Under the pieces are notes generated by a model. That model ran no database searches. It was not told the DNA's origin and was given only the letters and a program-made list of their open reading frames with translations. The translations under genes and the position numbers were made by a program. A stretch of DNA of 6,236 bases from Streptomyces lilacinus. GTDB lineage: Bacteria; Actinomycetota; Actinomycetes; Streptomycetales; Streptomycetaceae. Below, piece after piece: positions 1-5,469 of this stretch (positions are counted from its first letter, which is position 1; the number at the start of each line of letters is the position of its first letter). The stretch is from contig KL569499.1 of the NCBI GenBank assembly GCA_000715685.1, positions 6,183-12,418 of the forward strand. The letters run 5' to 3'.

Positions 1-247
1 GCGCCGTGTCGGGTGCGAGGCGCAGCCGTTCGTGCGCCGCCCACCGGCGCAGGGTCAGGGCGCGCAGGTCCGGCAGGGCGGGCGGGGCGCCCTCGAACCA
101 GGCGAGGATCCCGGTGGTCATGCAGACGGCGCCGCTGCTCTGGTGCCGGTGGAGCCAGGCGTCCAGCGGCGGCATGGCGGTCCCGGCCGGCCGTGCGGCG
201 ACCGGGGCGGGGGAGACGGGGACGGGCAGGGAGGGGTGCGGCGTCAC
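1..247 (-). CDS. WS/DGAT-like (condensation-fold) acyltransferase, N-terminal part
   Basis: This gene runs off the left edge; 82 codons are visible. After about 24 Pro/Val/Ala-rich residues the protein reads MPPLDAWLHRHQ, then a segment ending ILAWFEGAPPALPDLRAL, then LRRWAAHERLRL. This order (PLD near the start, a FEG-PP-L strand, then RW and RLR) resembles the beginning of wax ester synthase/diacylglycerol acyltransferase-like and PapA-like proteins, which move an acyl group from CoA or a carrier to an alcohol. The diagnostic HHxxxDG motif would lie outside the window, so the assignment is inference. The GTG start at 247 is chosen because GAGGA lies six bases upstream; an in-frame ATG at 175 has only a weak site and would start right at MPPLDAW. 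It lies 35 bases after the glycosyltransferase stop, same strand, so the two are probably co-transcribed. Confidence 0.55.
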   Translation of the reverse strand, partial: MTPHPSLPVPVSPAPVAARPAGTAMPPLDAWLHRHQSSGAVCMTTGILAWFEGAPPALPDLRALTLRRWAAHERLRLAPDTA

Positions 248-282
248 GGGAGGTCCTCACATGCGGGTGCGGTACGAGGTCG

Positions 283-1527
283 TCAACGGTTCAGCTCGGC
301 GATCGCCCTGGCGACCTCCCCGGCGCCGTCCTCCAGCCCCAGCCGGGCGGCGAGTTCGGTGGACCGCCGGGCGAAGCGGGGCTCGCCCGTGGCCCGGCGC
401 AGCGCGTCGGCCAGCCGCTCGGCGGTCAGCTCGGCGAAGGGCACCGGCCCCGGGCTCACGCCCAGTCGCGTCAGCCGCGCCGCCCACCACGGCTGGTCGG
501 TCAGGACCGGCACCGGGACCGCGGGCACCCCGGCCCGCAGCCCGGCCGCGGTGGTGCCGGCGCCCGCGTGGTGGACGACGGCGGCGGTGCGCGGCATCAG
601 CCAGCCGTGCGGGAGCGGGCCGACGGTGATGACGTCGTCGTTCACCACGGACAGCCCCGCCCAGCCGGACTGCACCACGCCGCGCGCCCCGACCTGCCGC
701 AGGGCCCGCGCCGTGATGTCGGCGAGCCGCTCGGGGTCGCCGGGCATCATGCTGCCGAAGCCCACGAACACCGGCGGCGGGCCGGCTGCGAGGAAGTCCG
801 TGACCAGCGTGGGCGGCTGCCAGCCCGCGCACTCGTGCGGCCACCAGTAGCCGGCGACGGCCAGGCCGGGCCGCCAGTCCGCCGGCCGGGGCAGCACCGT
901 GGGGCTGAAACCGTGCCAGATCGGCCACCCGACGCGCTCCCGCTCCGCGCGCAGCCGGTGCCCGCTGCGGTGGGGGAGCCCCAGCCGGGCGTGGAGGCCG
1001 CGCACCGCCGTGCCGTAGAGGGCGTCCAGCACCGCGTTCGCCGCGCGGCCGCGCAGCCTGTTGGCGTACCCCGGCGGCTTCCAGGGCGCCGTGCACGGCG
1101 AGTAGGCGGACGTGGGGGTGTCGGGCTGCAGGAAGACGCCCATGCTGGGGATGGCGTGGTAGTCCGCCACCACCCGGCCCAGGGGCGCGGCGAGGGCCGA
1201 CAGCAGCACCAGGTCCGCCTTGAGGTCCACCGCCCCGAGGACGCCGTCCACCAGCGAGAGCGCCGCCCGCTCGGTCGCGTGCGCGAACCGCAGGACGGAC
1301 GCCGGCGAACGGCGCCCGCCCCGCAGGCCGTTGTGCGCGCCCATCAGCTCCTCGAACGGATCCGCCGGCAGCGGCCGCATCCGCAGACCGCAGCAGGCCA
1401 CCGACTCCGCGAACCTCGCGTGCGCGACGATCTCGACGTCGTGGCCCTCGGCCAGCAACCGGTGTCCGAGACCGGTGTACGGGGCGACCGAGCCCATCGT
1501 GCCCGCTGTGATGATCTGGATGCGCAT
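283..1527 (-). CDS. GT1-family glycosyltransferase (UGT80/Gtf-like, GT-B fold)
   Basis: A 414-residue protein, the normal length for GT1 enzymes that transfer a sugar from a nucleotide donor to a small molecule or lipid. The N-terminal acceptor domain opens with MRIQIITAGTMGSVAPYTGLG and LLAEGHDVEIV, the usual first Rossmann strand and helix. The C-terminal donor domain has VFVGFGSM at about 253-260, PHGWLMP at about 306-312, HHAGAGTT at 319-326 and a DQPWW block from D344, the classic nucleotide-sugar binding region. The style resembles sterol-type UGT80 and glycopeptide Gtf enzymes more than macrolide-inactivating OleD. No signal peptide or membrane segment is seen, so it is cytoplasmic. 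The ATG at 1527 is chosen because it begins the conserved first strand and has AGGAAGG eight bases upstream; a longer reading from 1776 adds 83 low-complexity residues and runs into the peptidase gene. Donor and acceptor are unknown. Confidence 0.9.
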   Translation of the reverse strand: MRIQIITAGTMGSVAPYTGLGHRLLAEGHDVEIVAHARFAESVACCGLRMRPLPADPFEELMGAHNGLRGGRRSPASVLRFAHATERAALSLVDGVLGAVDLKADLVLLSALAAPLGRVVADYHAIPSMGVFLQPDTPTSAYSPCTAPWKPPGYANRLRGRAANAVLDALYGTAVRGLHARLGLPHRSGHRLRAERERVGWPIWHGFSPTVLPRPADWRPGLAVAGYWWPHECAGWQPPTLVTDFLAAGPPPVFVGFGSMMPGDPERLADITARALRQVGARGVVQSGWAGLSVVNDDVITVGPLPHGWLMPRTAAVVHHAGAGTTAAGLRAGVPAVPVPVLTDQPWWAARLTRLGVSPGPVPFAELTAERLADALRRATGEPRFARRSTELAARLGLEDGAGEVARAIAELNR

Positions 1528-1550
1528 CTCCCCGGCCTTCCTGCCGCCCT

Positions 1551-1569
1551 GCCGTGTCAACGACACGGC
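1551..1569 (-). terminator. Perfect 8-bp hairpin between peptidase and glycosyltransferase genes
   Basis: GCCGTGTC (1551-1558) and GACACGGC (1562-1569) are exact reverse complements around a 3-base loop. It lies in the 64-base gap after the peptidase stop and before the glycosyltransferase ribosome binding site. There is no T-run on either side. It could be an intrinsic terminator of the T-less kind common in Streptomyces, an mRNA-stabilising hairpin, or an operator. Confidence 0.45.
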
Positions 1570-1591
1570 CCCGGCGCGGATACGGCGGGGG

Positions 1592-2956
1592 CTACTTCGC
1601 CGCGGCCCCGGCGGGAACGGGCAGCGGCTTGCCGGCGCAGGTCGTGTCGCGCGCGGGCACCGCACCCGTGGTGAGGTAGGTGTCGACGATGCCGTCCACG
1701 CAGGCGTTTCCGCTCTCGAACTGCCCGTGGTCGCCGTCGCCGGTGACGGTGACCAGCCGCGAACCGCGCAGGGCACGGTGGGCCCGCTGGGCCGCCTCGT
1801 AGTAAGTGGCCGGGTCGTGCACCGAGTTGAGCATCAGCGTCGCCGGCAGGCCGGCCCCGGTGACCTTCACCCGCGGCGCCGGGGACTTCGGCCAGGCCGC
1901 GCACACCGCGGAGAACGCGAGCTCACGGGCGCCCACGAGCGGCAGGTTCGCGGTGTCCCGGCCGCTGCGCTCGATCCAGTGGTTCATGTCCCGGGTCCAC
2001 GGGGTGTCGTTGCAGGTCACCGAGAAGTACTCGGCGAAGAAGTCGGGACCGGAGTAGGAGCCGAAGACCTTGCTCACGAGCCCCTTCTCCTGCGGGCTCG
2101 CGCTGTCCCAGTGGTCCAGCGCCGCCAGCGCCCCCGCCAGGGGCTGGAAGCCCTGCCCGGCGTTGTAGATCGCCTGCAGCGTGCCGTTGTCGAGCTGGTT
2201 GGGTCCGACGACCGTGTCGCCGACCTCGAGCGGGCGCTCGCGCAGGGCGGCACGCCGCCGCTCCCAGCGCTCCTTCGCCTCGGCCGCGGTGCGTCCGTAG
2301 TGGTAGACGCCGTCGTACCGCGCCAGCCACGGCAGGAAGTCCGCCTCGAAGCGCCGCTGGAAGCTCTTCGGCTGCCCCGTGGAGAAGTCCTCCCACGTGC
2401 CGTCGAAGGCTATGTTGCTGTCCAGCACCGCGCGCTCGACGCGCTGGGGGAACAGCGTCGCGTAGTAGGCACCGACCATCGTGGCGTAGGAGGCGCCGTA
2501 GTAGGAGATCTTCCGCTCGCCGAGCAGGGACCGGAAGAGGTCCATGTCGCGCGCCGTCTGCTCGGTGGTCAGGTAGGGCAACAGGTCCCCGCTGCGGCTC
2601 CGGCAGTTCTCCGCGAACTTCCGCGAGCGGTCCACCACCCGGCGCAGCGCGGCGGGCGAGCGGTCCCGGAAGTCCCCGGTGAGGAAGTCCGCGAACTCCG
2701 CGTCGCTCTCGCACACCGCCCGGGTGCTGCGGCCGACGCCCCGCTGGTCGAAGCTCACCACGTCGTACGAGGAGTCGATCGTGGGCGACCCCTTGGCGAG
2801 GTACGCGGGCCGCTTCAGACCGGAACCGCCCGGGCCGCCGGCGGCCATCATCAGGACGCCGCGCCGCTCGGCCGGGTCGCTCGCCTTGTGCCGGGACACC
2901 GCGATGCTGATGTCCTGCCCGGCGTCGGCATGGTGCCAGTCCCGGGGCACGGCCAT
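1592..2956 (-). CDS. Secreted S33 peptidase (tripeptidyl aminopeptidase-like), catalytic part
   Basis: An alpha/beta-hydrolase of the S33 family that clips short peptides from the N-terminus of extracellular proteins; it closely resembles Streptomyces Tap/SlpD/SlpE. Numbered from the ATG at 2956: oxyanion-hole motif GGPGGSG at 40-46, FDQRGVG at 69-75, nucleophile Ser156 in YYGASYAT, Asp381 in NSVHDPAT and His410 in GDGDHG, a complete triad. Cysteines in VTCND, AVCAAWP, GNACVD and TTCAGK match the family's conserved ones, probably disulphides outside the cell. The ATG at 2956 is only the first start left in frame. The real start is very probably 3092, which encodes a signal peptide; the upstream in-frame codons 2977-2957 read QTLECAT, matching the conserved ECAT-VP block of the family. 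The two parts are separated and frame-shifted by an adapter remnant at 2978-2993. Read together the gene should be functional. Confidence 0.9.
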   Translation of the reverse strand: MAVPRDWHHADAGQDISIAVSRHKASDPAERRGVLMMAAGGPGGSGLKRPAYLAKGSPTIDSSYDVVSFDQRGVGRSTRAVCESDAEFADFLTGDFRDRSPAALRRVVDRSRKFAENCRSRSGDLLPYLTTEQTARDMDLFRSLLGERKISYYGASYATMVGAYYATLFPQRVERAVLDSNIAFDGTWEDFSTGQPKSFQRRFEADFLPWLARYDGVYHYGRTAAEAKERWERRRAALRERPLEVGDTVVGPNQLDNGTLQAIYNAGQGFQPLAGALAALDHWDSASPQEKGLVSKVFGSYSGPDFFAEYFSVTCNDTPWTRDMNHWIERSGRDTANLPLVGARELAFSAVCAAWPKSPAPRVKVTGAGLPATLMLNSVHDPATYYEAAQRAHRALRGSRLVTVTGDGDHGQFESGNACVDGIVDTYLTTGAVPARDTTCAGKPLPVPAGAAAK

Positions 2957-2977
2957 GGTGGCGCACTCCAGCGTCTG

Positions 2978-2993
2978 TGTGTATAAGAGACAG
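2978..2993 (+). other. Nextera/Tn5 mosaic-end adapter remnant 1
   Basis: TGTGTATAAGAGACAG is identical to the last 16 bases of the synthetic Tn5 mosaic end AGATGTGTATAAGAGACAG. Just to its left, CAGCGTC at 2969-2975 also equals the seven bases that precede the mosaic end in the Nextera read-1 adapter, with TG in place of AGA between them; this may be chance overlap with the gene. The AT-rich 16-mer stands out from its very GC-rich surroundings and breaks the peptidase frame. Confidence 0.93.
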
Positions 2994-3092
2994 GGCGACG
3001 GACGCCGGGAGCACGGCGGCAGCGATCGCCGCCATCACGGTGCCCGACACAGCGGTCCTCGCCGTACGCCGTGACGTGCCGAACTTGAACAT
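2994..3092 (-). pseudogene. N-terminal fragment (signal peptide) of the S33 peptidase, cut off by adapter
   Basis: Thirty-three codons starting with ATG at 3092: MFKFGTSRRTARTAV, then a hydrophobic Ala/Val/Ile stretch ending PASVA, a typical export signal with a plausible signal peptidase site. The twin arginines leave Sec or Tat export open. AGGAGG at 3102-3097 is only four bases from the ATG. After codon 33 the frame enters adapter sequence (LSLIHT) and then out-of-frame peptidase DNA. It is marked as broken because of how it reads here; the break is an artefact. Tap-like relatives have several dozen residues (propeptide plus a W..C segment) between signal peptide and ECAT that are absent here, so sequence is missing as well as shifted. 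Confidence 0.8.
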
Positions 3093-3160
3093 CGATCCTC
3101 CTGGACTGGTGCGGTGACGGGATCGATGCTCCGGCACCGGCGGGGTACTGATCGATCCCG
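3091..3160 (-). promoter_or_regulatory. Three copies of an 8-bp element (10-bp inverted repeat plus copy at the start codon)
   Basis: CGGGATCGAT (3118-3127) and ATCGATCCCG (3151-3160) form a perfect 10-base inverted repeat with a 23-base spacer. A third copy of the core, ATCGATCC at 3091-3098 on the plus strand, covers the first two bases of the peptidase start codon and the edge of its ribosome binding site. The arrangement suits either a repressor operator in the divergent promoter region or an mRNA leader in which the middle copy can pair with the upstream or the downstream copy. The core contains the palindrome ATCGAT, so it could also bind a symmetric dimer. Confidence 0.45.
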
Positions 3161-3209
3161 CAGGTATCCGTTCCGGAGGTGGCACTGGCACCACCCCAGA
3201 GAGGCGTCA

Positions 3210-3264
3210 GGGGTTTTCCCCAGGTGGCGCTTTTCCCGAGCGGCGCCTTTCCCCAGAAGTGGGC
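3210..3264 (+). repeat. Imperfect tandem TTTTCCC repeats, about 17-base period
   Basis: Three T-run/C-run blocks begin at 3214, 3231 and 3248, exactly 17 bases apart. The first two are followed by similar GGCGC text, and the first and third by CCCCAG. The four Gs at 3210-3213 can also pair with CCCC at 3218-3221 around TTTT. The repeats lie upstream of the aminotransferase gene and of the peptidase gene on the other strand. They may be regulator binding sites. I see no convincing -35/-10 pair in the region. Confidence 0.35.
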
Positions 3265-3320
3265 TGTCGGGCAAGGGGGTTCCGTGATGAAGTCGATCGT
3301 GCAAGCGAACCCTTTCCGTC

Positions 3321-3326
3321 AGGAGG
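3321..3326 (+). promoter_or_regulatory. Ribosome binding site of the aminotransferase-fold gene
   Basis: AGGAGG, ten bases before the ATG at 3337. It is the only strong site near the gene's start and rules out the longer reading from 3259. Confidence 0.75.
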
Positions 3327-3336
3327 CACGCTCTTC

Positions 3337-4527
3337 ATGGACATCGCCGCACTCCGCCGCGACACCCCCGGCTGCGCCCACCGCACGCACCTCAACAACG
3401 CCGGTGCCGGGCTCCTCTCCCGCCGGACCCTCGAGACGATGACCTCCCACCTCGAGCTGGAGGCCCGCATCGGCGGCTACGAGGCCGCGACCGAGCGCCT
3501 GCCGGAGATCCGGTCGACCTACGGCGCCGTCGCCGAGCTCGTGGGCGGGCGCGCGGAGGAGGTGGCGCTCTTCGACAACGCCACGCACGCCTGGGAGGCC
3601 GCCTTCTACTCCCTCTCCTTCGGCCCCGGCGACCGGATCCTGACCGGACGCTCCGAGTACGGCAGCAACGTGATGGCCTATCTGCAGGTCGCCCGGCGCA
3701 CCGGCGCCGAGATCGTGGTCGTCCCCAACGACGAGCACGGCCAGCTGGACGTCGCCGCGCTCGCCGCCCTCGTCGACGAACGGACGAAGCTCGTCGGCGT
3801 CAGCCACGTGCCCACCGGGGGCGGCCTGGTCAACCCGGTCGCCGAGATCGGCCGGATCACCCGCCGGGCCGGGGTGCCGTTCCTGCTGGACGCCACCCAG
3901 TCGGTCGGTCAGTTCCCCGTGGACGCCCGCGAGATCGGGTGCGACATGCTCACCGCGACCGGCCGCAAGTTCCTGCGCGGTCCGCGCGGCACGGGCTTCC
4001 TGTGGGTGCGCACCGAGATGCTCGACCGGCTCGAACCGCACGTCAACGAAACCGCCGCCGCCGCCTGGGACGGCAAGCGCGGCTTCACCTGGCGCGAGGG
4101 CGCACAGCGGTTCGCCACCTGGGAGATGAACTACGCGGCCGTCCTCGGCCTGGGCAGCGCGGTGCGCCAGGCCCTGGACCTCGGCCTCGACGCGATCGGC
4201 GAGCGCGCCGTCGCGCTCGGGGCCGCCCTGCGCGAGCGGATCGACGCGGTGCCGGGCGTGCGCACGTACGACCTGGGGCGCGAGCGGTGCGCCATCGTGA
4301 CCGCCGCGGTCGACGGGGTGCCCGCGGCCGAGGTCAAGGAGGCGCTGGCCCGGCAGGGGGTCAACGTGACCTTCACGGTGCCCGAGCAGTCGCAGTTCGA
4401 CACCGAGGACCGGGGCGTCCACCCGCTGGTCAGGCTCTCGCCGCACTACTACAACACCGAGGAGGAGCTCGACCGCGCGGTCGCCGTCCTCGCGGACCTC
4501 GCCCGGTCCGGGGCTCAGCCCAGGTAG
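3337..4527 (+). CDS. Class V PLP-dependent aminotransferase-fold enzyme
   Basis: A 396-residue fold-type I PLP enzyme of the class V group (cysteine desulfurase, isopenicillin N epimerase, EgtE-type C-S lyase). Visible landmarks are LNNAGAG at 19-25, DNATHAW around 80-86 (phosphate-binding region), SHVPTGG with His157 (probable ring-stacking residue), LLDATQSVG with Asp185 and Gln188 (pyridine nitrogen and ring oxygen contacts), and TGRKFLRGPRGTGF with Lys211 as the Schiff-base lysine. RLSPHYYNTEEELD near the end is the usual C-terminal block. Cofactor binding looks complete. The reaction cannot be told: no neighbouring ergothioneine or beta-lactam genes are visible, and the flexible-loop cysteine of a desulfurase was not identified. 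The ATG at 3337 follows AGGAGG at 3321-3326. It is the only plus-strand gene here, divergent from the peptidase, and its stop overlaps the convergent toxin-like gene by 13 bases. Confidence 0.92.
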   Translation: MDIAALRRDTPGCAHRTHLNNAGAGLLSRRTLETMTSHLELEARIGGYEAATERLPEIRSTYGAVAELVGGRAEEVALFDNATHAWEAAFYSLSFGPGDRILTGRSEYGSNVMAYLQVARRTGAEIVVVPNDEHGQLDVAALAALVDERTKLVGVSHVPTGGGLVNPVAEIGRITRRAGVPFLLDATQSVGQFPVDAREIGCDMLTATGRKFLRGPRGTGFLWVRTEMLDRLEPHVNETAAAAWDGKRGFTWREGAQRFATWEMNYAAVLGLGSAVRQALDLGLDAIGERAVALGAALRERIDAVPGVRTYDLGRERCAIVTAAVDGVPAAEVKEALARQGVNVTFTVPEQSQFDTEDRGVHPLVRLSPHYYNTEEELDRAVAVLADLARSGAQPR

Positions 4528-4757
4528 TCGATCTGGTAGATGTGCAGGGTCTTCGTCCGGTGGCCCAGATAGATCACGACGAGCACCTCGTCGAGCACGA
4601 GCATCCGCATGACGCCGTCGTCCTCACCGTACGGGACGGTCGTCGTGAAGGGATCCGTGCAGGCGGCGGCGAGGACGTCGCAGAGCCGCTCGCTCACCGG
4701 CGACGGGAGGGAGTCCCAGACGGCCGCCGTCGTCGCGTCGCACTTGAGCGCGTACAC
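4515..4757 (-). CDS. Small RelE/ParE-like protein, probable toxin
   Basis: An 80-residue protein beginning MYALKCDATTAAVWDSLP and ending VLVVIYLGHRTKTLHIYQIDYLG. The short length, the opening beta strand, a helix-rich middle (residues 11-33) and C-terminal strands with an Arg and His in LGHRTKT resemble the RelE/ParE toxin fold, which cleaves mRNA on the ribosome or acts on gyrase. This is inferred from pattern only; no catalytic set is proven. The GTG start at 4757 is the only reasonable one, with no clear ribosome binding site. It begins 18 bases after the stop of the antitoxin-like gene, which suggests translation coupled to the upstream gene, as in type II pairs. Its 3' end overlaps the convergent aminotransferase-fold gene. 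Confidence 0.65.
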   Translation of the reverse strand: MYALKCDATTAAVWDSLPSPVSERLCDVLAAACTDPFTTTVPYGEDDGVMRMLVLDEVLVVIYLGHRTKTLHIYQIDYLG

Positions 4758-4775
4758 GCGGCCGGGTCGCCGGCG

Positions 4776-4947
4776 CTACGCCGCGCCGCCGGCGCGCACG
4801 ACGGCGGCTTCGTCCTGGACCTTCCGGGTGATGTCGATCCACTCGCCCGGGACCTCGCCGCCCGCCGGTGTATAAGAGACAGGCGAGCTCGGCACTGCCC
4901 AGCGCCTCGCGGACGCGCTCGATGCTCCACACCGGTGCGGTGCTCAT
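4776..4947 (-). pseudogene. Antitoxin-like small gene broken by adapter remnant
   Basis: Two pieces of one gene in different frames. The N-terminal piece starts at ATG 4947, behind GGGGAGGT at 4958-4951, and encodes 21 codons, MSTAPVWSIERVREALGSAEL, before the adapter at 4882-4868. The C-terminal piece (codons from 4868 to the TAG at 4778-4776) reads PAGGEVPGEWIDITRKVQDE and ends AAVVRAGGAA, a sensible hydrophilic helix-forming tail. Frame 0 across the adapter instead gives an Arg/Pro-rich nonsense tail. The helix-forming head, charged tail and position directly before a RelE/ParE-like gene suggest an antitoxin that binds and neutralises it and represses the pair. The pieces total only about 51 residues, so a middle segment is probably missing. 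I do not recognise the family by name. The break is attributed to assembly, not mutation. Confidence 0.6.
4868..4882 (+). other. Nextera/Tn5 mosaic-end adapter remnant 2
   Basis: GTGTATAAGAGACAG equals the last 15 bases of the synthetic Tn5 mosaic end. It has the same orientation as the copy at 2978-2993: the CAG end abuts the N-terminal part of the interrupted minus-strand gene. It creates a frame break and a spurious TTA codon (4875-4873 on the minus strand). Confidence 0.92.
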
Positions 4948-5024
4948 GGGACCTCCCCGCGGTCGGCGGCTCGATCGCCCAGCGTAGCGAAATCGTCGTC
5001 TCCGCATGCGCGGAAGACCCGGGG

Positions 5025-5336
5025 TCAGCGCAGGAAGAGCACGCTCTGGAACGTCTCCACGCGGTAGAAGCCGGACGGAAAATAGGCGGCGGCGCCCTGG
5101 CAGTCGGGCGTGTCGAACAGGTAGGCGTTGCGGTCCGTCTCGTTGCCGGTGACGCCCTGGGCGTGGCCGACCGCGTAGCACCGCCCGTCGACGGGGTCGG
5201 TGATGCCGTGCGTCACGGCGCCCTGCCGGGTGAAGTAGGAGAACGTCCCCGTGGCCGCCCGGGCACCGGAGGGAGCGGTCAGCGCGAGCGCCGCGGCGAG
5301 GGCGGCGGCACCGAGAGCCAGGATGGTGTGTCGCAT
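5025..5336 (-). CDS. Small secreted protein, function unknown
   Basis: A 103-residue protein. Residues 1-27 form a Sec signal peptide (MRHTILALGAAALAAALAL, then SGARA as a likely cleavage site), leaving a mature chain of about 75 residues. The mature part has two cysteines, Cys53 (GRCYAV) and Cys79 (TPDCQG), probably one disulphide. The end reads ETFQSVLFLR. The pattern NxTDRxAYLFDTPDCQG followed by FQSV recalls small secreted crystallin-like or I36 inhibitor-like proteins of Streptomyces, but this is weak resemblance and I do not assign a function. ATG at 5336 has AGGGG about 11 bases upstream, a modest site. It lies after the hairpin that follows the amidohydrolase, so it probably has its own promoter; 77 bases separate its stop from the start of the antitoxin-like gene. 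Confidence 0.8.
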   Translation of the reverse strand: MRHTILALGAAALAAALALTAPSGARAATGTFSYFTRQGAVTHGITDPVDGRCYAVGHAQGVTGNETDRNAYLFDTPDCQGAAAYFPSGFYRVETFQSVLFLR

Positions 5337-5426
5337 GCGTGGGAATGCCCCTTCGTCGCCCGGTGCCGTCGCGTCGGCGCTCTGCGCGCGGCCCGCCGCG
5401 AAGGTACCGGGGGAGGCAGGGGGTTG

Positions 5427-5459
5427 GGCCGTTCGGCGGTGAGCTTCACCCGAACGGCC
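5427..5459 (-). terminator. Two-part hairpin terminator after the amidohydrolase gene
   Basis: GGCCGTTCGG (5427-5436) pairs perfectly with CCGAACGGCC (5450-5459). Inside it, GTGA (5439-5442) pairs with TCAC (5446-5449) around the loop GCT, with a two-base bulge at 5437-5438. That is 14 base pairs in all, 10 bases after the amidohydrolase stop. No T-run follows, as is common for Streptomyces terminators. Confidence 0.7.
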
Positions 5460-5469
5460 GGGGACGGTC

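Noticed and set aside
13..1674. A 553-codon plus-strand open frame.
   Set aside because: It is Arg/Gly/Pro-rich with no recognisable motifs and lies opposite the glycosyltransferase, whose conserved blocks are clear. This is a GC-rich shadow.
1220..2986. A 588-codon plus-strand open frame, longer than the gene opposite it.
   Set aside because: It lies opposite the S33 peptidase, which has a full catalytic triad; the plus-strand translation has no family features.
4873..4875. TTA codon in the antitoxin-like gene, a possible bldA control point.
   Set aside because: The codon is made entirely of adapter bases.
2978..4882. Two identical short ends in 1.9 kb could suggest a natural Tn5-type transposon spanning 2978-4882.
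   Set aside because: The copies are in direct, not inverted, orientation. The matched sequence is the engineered mosaic end, not a wild-type IS50 end. The interval holds ordinary host-like genes with no transposase and no target duplication.
4948..5024. Promoter for the antitoxin-like gene (TACGCT as a -10 box on the minus strand).
   Set aside because: No acceptable -35 element lies at the right distance, so support is too thin to list.
5010..5336. Reading the 103-residue secreted protein as a continuation of the toxin-antitoxin operon.
   Set aside because: It has an export signal, its own upstream gap after a strong hairpin, and 77 bases before the next gene; nothing links it to the pair beyond shared strand.
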